This document shows, piece by piece, positions 16,620 through 25,472 of a stretch of 64,000 bases of DNA; position 1 is the stretch's first letter, and the number at the start of each line of letters is the position of its first letter. The notes under the pieces were generated by a model. It made no database searches. It saw only the letters and a program-made list of their open reading frames with translations, and was not told the origin of the DNA. Origin of the DNA: Rossellomorea aquimaris. Its GTDB lineage: Bacteria; Bacillota; Bacilli; Bacillales; Bacillaceae_B. Where the stretch lies: NCBI RefSeq assembly GCF_000935355.1, contig NZ_JXZC01000010.1, positions 1-64,000 on the forward strand. Direction: 5' to 3'. The translations under genes were made by a program, and so were the position numbers.

Positions 16620-17774
16620 CTATTCTTCAATCTTAAGCGAATTCACATCCACTTCATACAATTTATCATCATTTTCACGGGGAATTCCACGGCCATCTGT
16701 GTTATTTGAGACAAAGTAAAGGGTATCCCCATCCACAAATACATCGCGAATCCTGCCGAAACCTGTAAGCAAGTCAGATACCTTCCTGGTTTCGATGTCG
16801 AATCTCTTCACACTTTGACCAGCGAGAGATGCAAACACTAAGTCCTCATTCCAAAAATCCGCTCCTGACGGGGCCCATGAAGGTTCGCCGGAGTGAACGA
16901 GGGGCGATACCAAGGAATCCCCTTTCTCATCCCCTGTAATCTTTGGCCAGCCATAATTGTTGCCGGCTTCAATACGATTCACTTCATCATATCCATTTGG
17001 TCCATGTTCCGTTGCATATAGCTCCCCGGCTTCGTTCCATGCGAGTCCCTGAGGATTGCGATGGCCGTAACTGTAAACGTATGAATCCTTAAATGGATTG
17101 TCGTCCGGTATTCCCCCATCCTGATTCATCCGAAGAATTTTTCCGCCAAGAAAGGAGAGATCCTGTGCCTTGTCCTGTTGAGTGGCGTCCCCTGCCGTAA
17201 TGTAGAGCTTGTGATCCGGCCCGATTTCAAGTCTTCCCCCGTGGTGGTATTGACCGCTTGGGATTCGGTCGAGCAGGACTTTTTCCTCGCTCCACCCGTT
17301 TTCCTTTCGTTGTAATACCACTACCCGGTTATAAGCGTCTCCTGATTCATCATACGTATAGTAGGCATAAGCCTGCTGATTCGCCTTGAAGTCCGGGTGA
17401 AGCACAAATCCCAGTAGTCCCGCTTCAGGACGCTTCGACAACGGTTTTGAAAGGTTGGTTTTCACAACGGATTTTTTTCCATCCCTTATTTCAACAATAT
17501 CGCCAGTTCTTTGGGTGAGGTAGAAATCATCTCCGAGTTTATTTATCGACCAGGGAATGGAGAGGTCCTGGGCGATCACGTTGCTTTCGACACTCGGTTT
17601 GCTGACGGATTCACTTTCTTCCTGCTGTACATCCGGCTGTCCCATTGAGCAGGCACTGAGTAACAAGCTAAGACCAATGACAAATAAGAACCAACTGCGA
17701 TTTTTTCGGTTTCTCAATTTCTCAGCTCCCATATTCTCTTTTTTACCAGTATGGACAAGGGGAGATGTTCTCAT
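16620..17774 (-). CDS. PQQ-type soluble sugar dehydrogenase lipoprotein
   Basis: A 384-residue beta-propeller of the GSDH/YliI family (PQQ-dependent aldose sugar dehydrogenase). Family motifs include RPEAGLLGFVLHPDF, YHHGGRLEIGPD, TAGDA and ATEHGPNGYDEVN. A lipoprotein signal with lipobox LLSAC (Cys about residue 42) places it outside the membrane. Its ATG overlaps the stop of the HAD gene by one base, so translation is coupled; ATG 17732 is a plausible alternative start that shortens the n-region. No PQQ synthesis genes are visible here. Confidence 0.85.
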   Translation of the reverse strand: MRTSPLVHTGKKENMGAEKLRNRKNRSWFLFVIGLSLLLSACSMGQPDVQQEESESVSKPSVESNVIAQDLSIPWSINKLGDDFYLTQRTGDIVEIRDGKKSVVKTNLSKPLSKRPEAGLLGFVLHPDFKANQQAYAYYTYDESGDAYNRVVVLQRKENGWSEEKVLLDRIPSGQYHHGGRLEIGPDHKLYITAGDATQQDKAQDLSFLGGKILRMNQDGGIPDDNPFKDSYVYSYGHRNPQGLAWNEAGELYATEHGPNGYDEVNRIEAGNNYGWPKITGDEKGDSLVSPLVHSGEPSWAPSGADFWNEDLVFASLAGQSVKRFDIETRKVSDLLTGFGRIRDVFVDGDTLYFVSNNTDGRGIPRENDDKLYEVDVNSLKIEE

Positions 17775-18643
17775 TACTTTGCTGTCTGTTGAAGAGCCTC
17801 CTGAATCGCTTTTGCGACACCGTCCTCACGGTTGGTTGCGGTTGAGTAAGGACAGAATTCTTTAACTTGATCCAGGGCATTGCCCATGGCAACCGGTCTC
17901 CCAACTACTTTCATCATGGATAGGTCATTGAGGTTATCACCCATGGCCATTGCATGTTTGACTGAAAGCCCTTTGTCATTCAGGAGTTTTTCCAAAGCGA
18001 CACCTTTTTGAGCTTCGAGACTATTCACTTCAATATTTTCTTTACCAGATGAGCTGATCGCGATGCCAGCTATTTCATGTAATTTTTCGTTCGCTTCTGT
18101 TAATTGCTTTTCATCAAAAGAGAAAACAAGAAATTTGTAAACAAGTTGAGAAGAATCCTCGAAAAGGATCCCATAATCGTCTACCAATTTAATATGACCT
18201 TTTTCAAAACGTTCTTTTGCTGCCTGCCTCACTTGCTGTTCCGACACATTTGGATTGGCTGTTGTAAAAATGTCGACGATCAGCTCGATGCCCATTTCAT
18301 AGTTTTCGGTGTACGTTCCTTGATCTGTGTATATTTCAAAGTAAATACCTGTCTGGTTTAGTGCAGCGGCAATTTCTTTCGCCCGTACTGATTCAATACC
18401 GGCCTGATAAACGATTTCACCATTCTGATTTCGAACCTCGGCACCGTTGGCACAAATAATATCACATGAGATGCCGGCTTCCTTTATGACATATCTGGCT
18501 TCTTCATACGATCTTCCTGTGGCAACAATCACTTCTACTCCTCTTTGCTGAGCGTCCAGTATGGCTTGTTTGTTGGCCTCACTGATCTCTTGATTTTCGT
18601 TTAAAAGGGTTCCATCCATATCTGTTGCAATACATGTAATCAT
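17774..18643 (-). CDS. Cof-type HAD phosphatase
   Basis: A 289-residue haloacid-dehalogenase superfamily IIB (Cof) protein. Motif I is DMDGTLL with the nucleophile Asp near residue 8, motif II is VATGRS, and motifs III/IV are around GVALEKLL and AMGDNLNDLSMM. Members dephosphorylate sugar phosphates, flavin or nucleotide intermediates; the substrate is not predictable here. AAAGG precedes the start. First gene of a two-gene operon with the lipoprotein. Confidence 0.88.
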   Translation of the reverse strand: MITCIATDMDGTLLNENQEISEANKQAILDAQQRGVEVIVATGRSYEEARYVIKEAGISCDIICANGAEVRNQNGEIVYQAGIESVRAKEIAAALNQTGIYFEIYTDQGTYTENYEMGIELIVDIFTTANPNVSEQQVRQAAKERFEKGHIKLVDDYGILFEDSSQLVYKFLVFSFDEKQLTEANEKLHEIAGIAISSSGKENIEVNSLEAQKGVALEKLLNDKGLSVKHAMAMGDNLNDLSMMKVVGRPVAMGNALDQVKEFCPYSTATNREDGVAKAIQEALQQTAK

Positions 18644-18777
18644 AAGTAGACACCTTTCTACGTTTAAGTATTCTTAATTTAGCCATTGTATCATGAAATA
18701 TTTATCCTCTTGTACTGATGTACCTTACTCTTAACAAAATTAATACATGCGGAGTAATTTTCTGTTAATTCACTTAA

Positions 18778-18806
18778 TTGAAAGGGTTTTCACGTACAAT
18801 TATAGA
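18778..18806 (+). promoter_or_regulatory. Sigma-A promoter of the AtoE-type gene
   Basis: TTGAAA (18778-18783), 17 bases, TATAGA (18801-18806). A good vegetative promoter 40 bases before the start codon. Confidence 0.7.
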
Positions 18807-18846
18807 AGAATAGAAAGGGTGTGTATTAAATAAGGGGGATTATGAA

Positions 18847-20160
18847 TTGAAAGCACTTATATCATTATCGAACAAGATTATGCAACGCTATCTGCCTGAT
18901 CCATTTTTATTTGTTGTCATTTTAACGTTGGTTGTGTTCGGGTTTGGGCTTATTTTCACTGAAAGTTCGAGTCTTGAGATGGTTCAGTATTGGGGCAACG
19001 GCTTCTGGAGCCTGCTTGCCTTTTCCATGCAGATGGTTCTCGTGCTTGTTACAGGGTATGTACTGGCAAGCAGTCCACTGTTTAAGCGGTTCCTTGGCTT
19101 CCTGGCATCATTTGCGAAGTCACCCGGTTCCGCGATTGTCATCGTTACCATCGTTTCCATGATTGCAAGCTGGATCAACTGGGGCTTTGGGCTGGTCATT
19201 GGGGCATTATTTGCGAAAGAGCTTGCCAAACGGGTGAAAGGTGTCGATTATCGATTGCTGATTGCCAGTGCCTATTCTGGATTCGTTGTCTGGCATGCAG
19301 GTTTCTCAGGTTCCATTCCGTTATCCATCGCGACTGCAGATCATCCTTTCCAGGATATGATCGGTGTCATCTCCACGAGTGAAACCATATTCGCTACGTT
19401 CAATGTATTGATTGTCTTAGCACTATTTATTGTTCTCCCCATCATAAACAGAATGCTGATGCCTTCTAAAGAAGAGACGGTAACTGTGGATCCGGAGCTC
19501 TTTAATGAGACAGCTGCCACTCTTGAAAAAGGGGCGTTAACACCTGCTGAGCGTCTGGAAAACAGTATGGTTTTATCGATTATTGCTGCCGTTCTCGGGA
19601 TTGCGTTCTTATTTTCATACTTTATTCAAAATGGTTTCGCCCTGAATTTAGATATCGTCAATTTTTTATTCTTATTCCTGGGCATTCTCTTTCACGGGAC
19701 CCCTAAACGCTTCCTTGCGGCTGTTCAAGAAGCGATCAAGGGAGCGAGCGGGATTGTCATTCAATTCCCTTTCTATGCTGGAATCATGGGGATGATGACG
19801 GCATCGGGTCTGGCTGTCGTCATGTCTGAAGCCTTTGTATCGATTTCAAATGATGTGACCTTTTACTTCTTCGCTTTCCTCAGCGCCGGGATTGTGAATT
19901 TCTTTGTCCCTTCAGGAGGAGGACAATGGGCCGTCCAAGCTCCTATTATGCTTGATGCGGCTCAAACCCTTGATGCTTCTGTAGCAAAGACTGCCATGGC
20001 CGTGGCGTGGGGCGACGCCTGGACAAACCTGATCCAGCCGTTCTGGGCATTGCCTGCTCTGGCAATTGCGGGATTAAAGGCAAAGGATATTATGGGATAC
20101 TGTGTAATCATCCTTGTCGTTAGTGGAGTCGTCATTTCATTGGGATTATTATTCTTATAA
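18847..20160 (+). CDS. Short-chain fatty acid transporter, AtoE family
   Basis: A 437-residue integral membrane protein with about 11-12 helices. It matches the AtoE short-chain fatty acid carrier family: SNKIMQRYLPDPFLFVVILT at the N-terminus, the SMIASWINWGFGLVIGALFAKEL block, and the conserved VPSGGGQWAVQAP motif near residue 355. It probably takes up acetoacetate or butyrate-like acids. The start is TTG 18847 with AAGGGGG upstream; an ATG five bases earlier is closed by a stop. Flanked by its own promoter and terminator. Confidence 0.88.
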   Translation: MKALISLSNKIMQRYLPDPFLFVVILTLVVFGFGLIFTESSSLEMVQYWGNGFWSLLAFSMQMVLVLVTGYVLASSPLFKRFLGFLASFAKSPGSAIVIVTIVSMIASWINWGFGLVIGALFAKELAKRVKGVDYRLLIASAYSGFVVWHAGFSGSIPLSIATADHPFQDMIGVISTSETIFATFNVLIVLALFIVLPIINRMLMPSKEETVTVDPELFNETAATLEKGALTPAERLENSMVLSIIAAVLGIAFLFSYFIQNGFALNLDIVNFLFLFLGILFHGTPKRFLAAVQEAIKGASGIVIQFPFYAGIMGMMTASGLAVVMSEAFVSISNDVTFYFFAFLSAGIVNFFVPSGGGQWAVQAPIMLDAAQTLDASVAKTAMAVAWGDAWTNLIQPFWALPALAIAGLKAKDIMGYCVIILVVSGVVISLGLLFL

Positions 20161-20172
20161 TATAACAGTCAC

Positions 20173-20225
20173 ATGCGCCTTGAACCGTTCCTCCTATGGT
20201 GAGACAGTTCTAGGCGCTTTTTTTA
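20173..20225 (+). terminator. Terminator after the AtoE gene
   Basis: GCGCCT and AGGCGC close a larger stem with inner GAAC/GTTC pairs, then TTTTTTT. Confidence 0.75.
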
Positions 20226-20305
20226 TGATGAAAATAAAAAGCTGACCTCCTGTGAGACCAGCCGTTATGTATGACAGTTCATTATGTTCTATATTCGCTT
20301 ACATT

Positions 20306-20437
20306 CTATCGAACATTTTCTCTTCTTTCCAGCTCCCCTTCTAACATCTCAATAAATTCTTCTTCCAACCCTTCTTCTTGTGCTAATTGGTAGACATTAG
20401 CCAATTGTTCTTCCGTAAGTTTCGTTAAAGATGTCAT
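20306..20437 (-). CDS. sda: Sda-like sporulation kinase inhibitor
   Basis: A 43-residue helical-hairpin protein. LTKLTEEQLANVYQLAQEEG followed by LEEEFIEMLEGELERR aligns well with B. subtilis Sda (LSDELLIESYFKA then LNRDFIELIENEIKRR). Sda binds histidine kinases such as KinA and blocks Spo0A activation when DNA replication is disturbed. AGGAG lies before the ATG. Its location differs from B. subtilis. I see no definite DnaA boxes in the A/T-rich upstream region. Confidence 0.8.
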   Translation of the reverse strand: MTSLTKLTEEQLANVYQLAQEEGLEEEFIEMLEGELERRENVR

Positions 20438-20834
20438 CAATTACAACTCCTGACTAACAAAGGTATGAATTCCTAATACCCTTTTAATCAATACATAAAC
20501 CTAATTATCATAATATTTAATTATTTTTTAACTATAATATCCCAGATTTAACTCTATGAAAATAAATAAATGAAATGTTTTTCAGCTTATAATTGAAATT
20601 TTTAAAAATTTTAGTAAAATAGAGAGGTACTAAAAGATAGCGCTTTCTTTTTTGTATACATTATTTACAAGATCGATCATTCGGCATTTCATGTTTCACA
20701 TTCACACCTTTTGGGAAAAACAGCTAGGTAATGCATAATCTCCCTACTTGGAACTTCCTATGGACAAATTTATATGTATGCATTAAAATGAATAATGTTT
20801 CATTTTCCGTTATAACTACATCTGAGGTGAATTT
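20438..20834. other. Divergent sda/yjiH-like intergenic region
   Basis: About 400 very A/T-rich bases. They hold a good sigma-A promoter for the rightward gene (TTGGAA 20748, 17 bases, TATATG 20771). AATGCATA (20730) and TATGCATT (20777) form an inverted repeat bracketing that promoter. No further ORF is seen. Confidence 0.55.
20748..20776 (+). promoter_or_regulatory. Sigma-A promoter of the YjiH-like gene
   Basis: TTGGAA and TATATG with 17-base spacing. Inverted AATGCATA/TATGCATT words flank it and may be an operator. Confidence 0.65.
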
Positions 20835-22196
20835 ATGAATCGACAACATCGCTTTACATTAACAAGTCATTTACGATTTATCATTCCTTCCCTATTGGGA
20901 ATTTTTCTTTTTATGGTGCCGATTCCACAGGAGGACGGAATCACGATACCGATTGCGGTTCTTTCAGGGCTATTACAGGACTGGATCGGGAGTTATATAC
21001 CTGCGATCATGACGGGACTAATCATCCTTACTGTATTGGGAACATTGATCACAAAGCTCTTACATCCAGCCTTCATTGAAAAATCACCGTTTTTCACAAG
21101 TCTATTCGATGTAAGGCCTGTATGGGTTTTTGTCAGAGTCCTTGGTGCTGTGTTTGCAATCATGACGCTATTCAAATTAGGACCTGAATGGGTATGGTCT
21201 GACGCAACGGGTGGACTCCTATTAAACCCGGATGGACTTCTCACCATTCTTTTCTCTGTATTTTTATTTGCCGGACTTTTTCTACCTTTATTATTGAATT
21301 TCGGTCTACTTGAATTATTCGGTGCTCTCTTAACAAAAGTGATGCGTCCTGTATTCGGTCTGCCAGGGCGATCCTCCATCGATTGTTTAGCTTCCTGGTT
21401 GGGAGACGGGACGATCGGGGTACTGCTGACAAGCAAACAATATGAGGAAGGCTATTACACCAAGAAGGAAGCAGCCATCATCGGTACAACCTTCTCCGTT
21501 GTATCCATTACCTTTAGTTTAGTCGTCATTTCAGAGGTTGGTCTTGGAGACTATTTCATTCCTTTCTATCTTACAGTGGCTCTTTCAGGGATTATTGCCG
21601 CAATTGTATTGCCACGAATCCCGCCTCTATCCCGTAAGCCTGACACTTACTATAATGGACAAGAAGGCAAGAACACGATGGAGGTCATTCCTGAAGGCTA
21701 CAGCCGCGTTGGGTATGGATATGAGCAAGCCCTTGTTCAAGCGAAAAACAACAATAGTACTTCTAAATTTTTCACTGATGGCATGAAGAATGTGTTGGAT
21801 ATGTGGATGGGTGTAGCACCAATTGTTATGGCGATCGGTACAACGGCACTTATCGTAGCGGAAAACACGAAGTTCTTTGAATATATCGGTATGCCGCTTA
21901 TTCCATTACTGGAGCTTTTACAAATTCCAGAAGCAGCAGAAGCGTCTCAATCAATCCTTGTCGGTTTTGCAGACATGTTCCTTCCAGCCATCTTCGGATC
22001 TGGAATTGAAAGTGATTTAACGAGGTTCGTCATTGCTTGTTTATCTGTGACACAATTAATCTACATGTCAGAAGTGGGTGGGTTATTACTAGGTTCAAAG
22101 ATTCCTGTTGATTTCAAGGACTTAGTGATCATCTTCTTACAGCGTACATTCTTGACTTTACTTTTCATTGTGGCGATTGCTCATATGATTTTTTAA
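20835..22196 (+). CDS. YjiH-family nucleoside-recognition (Gate) membrane protein
   Basis: A 453-residue polytopic protein with about 9-10 helices and Gate (nucleoside recognition) domains. Visible landmarks are RFIIPSLLGIFLFMVPI, RPVFGLPGRSSIDCLASWLGDGTIGVLLTSKQYEEGYYTKKEAA (spread over residues 173-216) and the C-terminal LPAIFGSGIESDLTRF. Members are putative transporters of unknown substrate. A hydrophilic loop of about 45 residues interrupts the middle. The ribosome site is GAGGTG. Monocistronic. Confidence 0.8.
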   Translation: MNRQHRFTLTSHLRFIIPSLLGIFLFMVPIPQEDGITIPIAVLSGLLQDWIGSYIPAIMTGLIILTVLGTLITKLLHPAFIEKSPFFTSLFDVRPVWVFVRVLGAVFAIMTLFKLGPEWVWSDATGGLLLNPDGLLTILFSVFLFAGLFLPLLLNFGLLELFGALLTKVMRPVFGLPGRSSIDCLASWLGDGTIGVLLTSKQYEEGYYTKKEAAIIGTTFSVVSITFSLVVISEVGLGDYFIPFYLTVALSGIIAAIVLPRIPPLSRKPDTYYNGQEGKNTMEVIPEGYSRVGYGYEQALVQAKNNNSTSKFFTDGMKNVLDMWMGVAPIVMAIGTTALIVAENTKFFEYIGMPLIPLLELLQIPEAAEASQSILVGFADMFLPAIFGSGIESDLTRFVIACLSVTQLIYMSEVGGLLLGSKIPVDFKDLVIIFLQRTFLTLLFIVAIAHMIF

Positions 22197-22206
22197 TGGA
22201 TGAATG

Positions 22207-22240
22207 AAACCCAGGTTCAGATTTGAACCTGGGTTTTTTA
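22207..22240 (+). terminator. Terminator after the YjiH-like gene
   Basis: AACCCAGGTTCA with TGAACCTGGGTT around a four-base loop, then TTTTA. Confidence 0.92.
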
Positions 22241-22334
22241 TTTCCTTTGTTACTATTAAACTTTTCAGTCACTCGCTTACCGCTGTTTTCACCCATTTGC
22301 TTTGCATAAAATGAGTGTAAGTGTTAAAAAATCG

Positions 22335-22480
22335 TGGACCGTTCCTTTCCGCTCCAGGCAATTGCTTTCCGCGGGGAGGAAGTCGAGCCTCCTCGGGCTT
22401 TGCCCTGTGGGGTCTCGACTTTTCCTCTATTTCCCGCAGGAGTCAATTGCCTTCCGCTACAATCCACTCTGTGCTTCTAC
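22335..22480. repeat. Dispersed ~150-base palindromic element, copy 1
   Basis: Runs from TGGACCGTTCCTTTCCGCT to CAATCCACTCTGTGCTTCTAC. It can fold into one large cruciform: GGCAATTG pairs with CAATTGCC, and GAGGAAGTCGAG with CTCGACTTTTCCTC. A second full copy lies at 29791 in the same orientation and a fragment at 47261. From memory, this resembles a non-coding repeat common in Bacillus genomes. The surrounding 22241-22583 gap holds nothing else clear. Confidence 0.85.
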
Positions 22481-22583
22481 CTTCATACTGCTCATATAAA
22501 TGATTAGATGATAAACAAACTATCAAACAAACCCTTTTGTTTAACCTCTATTAAACATTAATCTTTTACAAAACAGTCTTTAT

Positions 22584-23921
22584 TTACATGCAGTTATCCC
22601 TTTTTTCAATCTTCATAGTTAATCCACCTTTAGGTCTTAACGAAATGAGGGGGTGACATTCCACCTTCTGACTATCAGGCATTTTGAACGTGAAGCGCTG
22701 TACGAATAAAGCAGCAATGATCAATGCTTCTTGTATGGCAAAGTGATTGCCAATACAGACTCTGGGTCCTCCTCCAAATGGAAAATAGGCATAGGGCGGA
22801 GTCTTTTTGGCATGTGCTTCTAGAAATCTCTCAGGATCAAATGTTAAAGGATCAGGGAAATACTTCTCATTTCTATGCATCAGGTATGGTGACACAAGGA
22901 CGTTCTCACCTTCTTTGATAAGGTGAGGACCAATCATGACATCTTTAACAGCGATTCTTCCAAACATCCAAACGGGAGGATACAAGCGTAGTGTTTCCTG
23001 AAGAGCTTGCCGCGTATAATGGAGGTGCGAGAGATGCCCACTACTTAATTCATCGGTTCCTACTACTCTATCGACTTCTTCATAAACTTGTTCTTTCACC
23101 TTCTTATCGCACTCAAGCGCATAGAAGAACCAGGAAAGGAGATTCGCTGTCGTTTCATGGCCAGCCACAAAGACGGTCATTACTTCGTCCATGAGCTGGT
23201 TTCTGGACATACTATTGCCTTCCTCATCCCTGGCATGAAGTAAGGCGTGAAGTAAATCCTCTTTCCCATCCCGATGATACTCTTTTTGATGGATGATCTC
23301 CTCCACCACACGCTTTAATTCTTGAATGGATGTCTTATATTGCTTCACCTCAGCAGTCGGCCAAGATAGCGGTGGCTTAAGGAAGGAGCGTATTCGTTTT
23401 GTTGCAGTCTCCATAATGGTTTCAAGGCGCACACCAACTTTCTGATGGCCATCTCTAACATCCATATTAAACATGGTTTTCGTAATGACCGCCAGGGTAA
23501 CCTCCATCATATCCTTGGAGATGTCCCTGGAACAGTTCATCTCCCAGCTCTCCATCATAGAAGAAGCAGACTCGATCATTTCAGTCGTATACTGCTGAAT
23601 ATGACGCGGGGTAAAATAAGGTTGAATCGTTTTTCTCTGTTTTGTATGTAGCGGCGACTCGCTCGTCACAAGTCCTTCTCCAATCAATAGGGACAGTTCC
23701 CTGAATTGCTTTGATTTATGAAAGGAATCTGACTGGGTGACGAGTACCTCTTTCACCAATGCTGGGCACATGAGTAAATGAACGGTTCGATTGGCAAAAC
23801 GAAACTGAACTTTTTCTTCGTCTTTCTCTCCCATCTCTTCTAAAAACAGGAGGGGATCCTTCCGGAATTGTTCTAACTGGCCCAATGGATGAAAGGAATG
23901 GAGGACGGTTGGTTTTGTCAT
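22584..23921 (-). CDS. Cytochrome P450
   Basis: A 445-residue P450. The I-helix oxygen-binding motif is AGHETTANLLSW, the K-helix ExxR is ETLRLYPP, the PERF-like motif is FDPERFLE, and the heme-ligand loop is FPFGGGPRVCIGNHFA with Cys near residue 392. There is no membrane anchor, so it should be soluble and need separate redox partners, none of which are adjacent. Substrate unknown. AAAGGAG precedes the start. Monocistronic. Confidence 0.92.
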   Translation of the reverse strand: MTKPTVLHSFHPLGQLEQFRKDPLLFLEEMGEKDEEKVQFRFANRTVHLLMCPALVKEVLVTQSDSFHKSKQFRELSLLIGEGLVTSESPLHTKQRKTIQPYFTPRHIQQYTTEMIESASSMMESWEMNCSRDISKDMMEVTLAVITKTMFNMDVRDGHQKVGVRLETIMETATKRIRSFLKPPLSWPTAEVKQYKTSIQELKRVVEEIIHQKEYHRDGKEDLLHALLHARDEEGNSMSRNQLMDEVMTVFVAGHETTANLLSWFFYALECDKKVKEQVYEEVDRVVGTDELSSGHLSHLHYTRQALQETLRLYPPVWMFGRIAVKDVMIGPHLIKEGENVLVSPYLMHRNEKYFPDPLTFDPERFLEAHAKKTPPYAYFPFGGGPRVCIGNHFAIQEALIIAALFVQRFTFKMPDSQKVECHPLISLRPKGGLTMKIEKRDNCM

Positions 23922-24137
23922 GATTCACATCTCCTTTATTTTTTGAATGCCAGCAAATGACTATGTCCAGTCGAGCAAGCCTGTATGGACGTTCCTTTCA
24001 TCCTATTCGTGTACTTTTCCATTCATTAATCCTTTTTCATCCGCTCCCTAACTGCTCCGACTATGGACATTTCCGAGCATGAAGTCCTTCTTCAATGCCT
24101 GCACAGCCTTCTTCCGTCCCCTAGAACATGTTTGCAT

Positions 24138-24172
24138 AGTAAAAGGCTGCATCAAGTTGAGGCAGCCTTTAC
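24138..24172 (-). terminator. Terminator after the histidine kinase gene
   Basis: On the minus strand AAAGGCTGC and GCAGCCTTT pair around 11 bases, followed by TACTATG. The T-run is short. The rest of the 250-base gap to the P450 start shows nothing clear. Confidence 0.65.
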
Positions 24173-24174
24173 TT

Positions 24175-25461
24175 TTACTTATTTTTCACCGGCAGTGTTA
24201 CTTCCACCCTTGTTCCTTTTTTCACTTCTGATTCAATGAGTATAGACCCTTTATGGTCTTCAATGATCTTTTGACTAATGGTCAGCCCGAGCCCCATTCC
24301 TTTTTCTTTCAAGGTGAAGAACGGCTCTCCCAGTCTCTTTAGACGATCAGAGGGAATCCCAACCCCTTGATCTTGTATTGCAATAACGATCGTATCGTTC
24401 AATACCTTCCAATCGACATGGATTTCTCCTTCATCCATTGATTCAATCGCATTTTTAATAATATTAATAAAGACCTGCACGCATTGATTCTTATCTCCAA
24501 ATACCCAAATCGGAGAGGATGGCACTTCAACATTTAAGGTGATTCCTTTAAGGATCGCTTCATGTCCCATTACCTTGATCACATAATTAAGGACTTCACT
24601 CATATCAAAGTGTCGGTATTCCCTCATTTGAGGTTTAGATAAAATGAGCAGCTCTCCGACGATTTGATTGATACGATCCATCTCGGAGGACATGACGGTA
24701 AGATAGTGGTCGGGTACATGCTCATTCTCTTCCAGCAGTTGAATGAAGCCCTTGATGCTTGTAAGGGGATTCCGGATTTCATGGGCGATTCCTGCCGCAA
24801 GCTCTCCGACCACAGACAGCTTCTCTTTTCTTAATAGCATCTCTTCTGCTATTTTCTGCTGTGAAATATCCCTGCCAATGATGACTAACCCCTTTCTTGT
24901 GTGATTCGAGTGAAATAATGGGACTTTAATGACATCAAAGGTCTTGTATTCACCGTTCGGAAGGTAGAATCCCTCTTCACATCTCGTTACCTTTTCCGCT
25001 TTCCACGATTGTTCATCGGAGTCAATACAATAGTCGAAGGCGTCCTTAAAGAATGGAACGAGTTCACCCAGATCACGGTCTGTCTTTCCTTCATAATCGA
25101 TTCCCTCAAGATTATACAGCTTACGACCAAATTGATTGACCTTTAACCAACGGCCTTCTCCATCCTTAAAGCATACAAAATCCGGCAGGGAATGAAGAAG
25201 AGTTGAAAGCTGGTTTTCTTCTTCCAATAATTTTTGATGCTCTGAAAGAAACGATTTCCCTTCTTTTATTGAGAGTGCGAGAACGGCTCCTCCCACAATG
25301 GTTGATAGAAGGGATGCAATCACATTCCATGGCTTATCCAGAATGAGTACAGCGATGAGCTGAAAGACAAATAGAGCCATGACAATCATTATTTTGTTGT
25401 AGAATGTGTGTTTCATTATGCTATTCTTTGTCTCTCTCATCCCGTCACCCGTCTCACTCAT
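24175..25461 (-). CDS. PAS-domain sensor histidine kinase
   Basis: An orphan kinase of 428 residues: two membrane helices (about 23-41 and 44-63), a PAS domain (about 85-200, LHSLPDFVCFKD to GLVIIGRDISQQK), then HisKA with the phospho-acceptor His near 227 (GIAHEIRNPLTSIKG) and HATPase_c (NIIKNAIESM, DQGVGIP, GMGLGLTIS). The layout resembles the sporulation phosphorelay kinases KinC/KinE, and no response regulator is adjacent, which fits. The exact start is uncertain: ATG 25461, 25440 and 25416 are all possible. It lies 11 bases after the upstream membrane gene. Confidence 0.88.
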   Translation of the reverse strand: MSETGDGMRETKNSIMKHTFYNKIMIVMALFVFQLIAVLILDKPWNVIASLLSTIVGGAVLALSIKEGKSFLSEHQKLLEEENQLSTLLHSLPDFVCFKDGEGRWLKVNQFGRKLYNLEGIDYEGKTDRDLGELVPFFKDAFDYCIDSDEQSWKAEKVTRCEEGFYLPNGEYKTFDVIKVPLFHSNHTRKGLVIIGRDISQQKIAEEMLLRKEKLSVVGELAAGIAHEIRNPLTSIKGFIQLLEENEHVPDHYLTVMSSEMDRINQIVGELLILSKPQMREYRHFDMSEVLNYVIKVMGHEAILKGITLNVEVPSSPIWVFGDKNQCVQVFINIIKNAIESMDEGEIHVDWKVLNDTIVIAIQDQGVGIPSDRLKRLGEPFFTLKEKGMGLGLTISQKIIEDHKGSILIESEVKKGTRVEVTLPVKNK

Positions 25462-25472
25462 ACTTTTGTTCG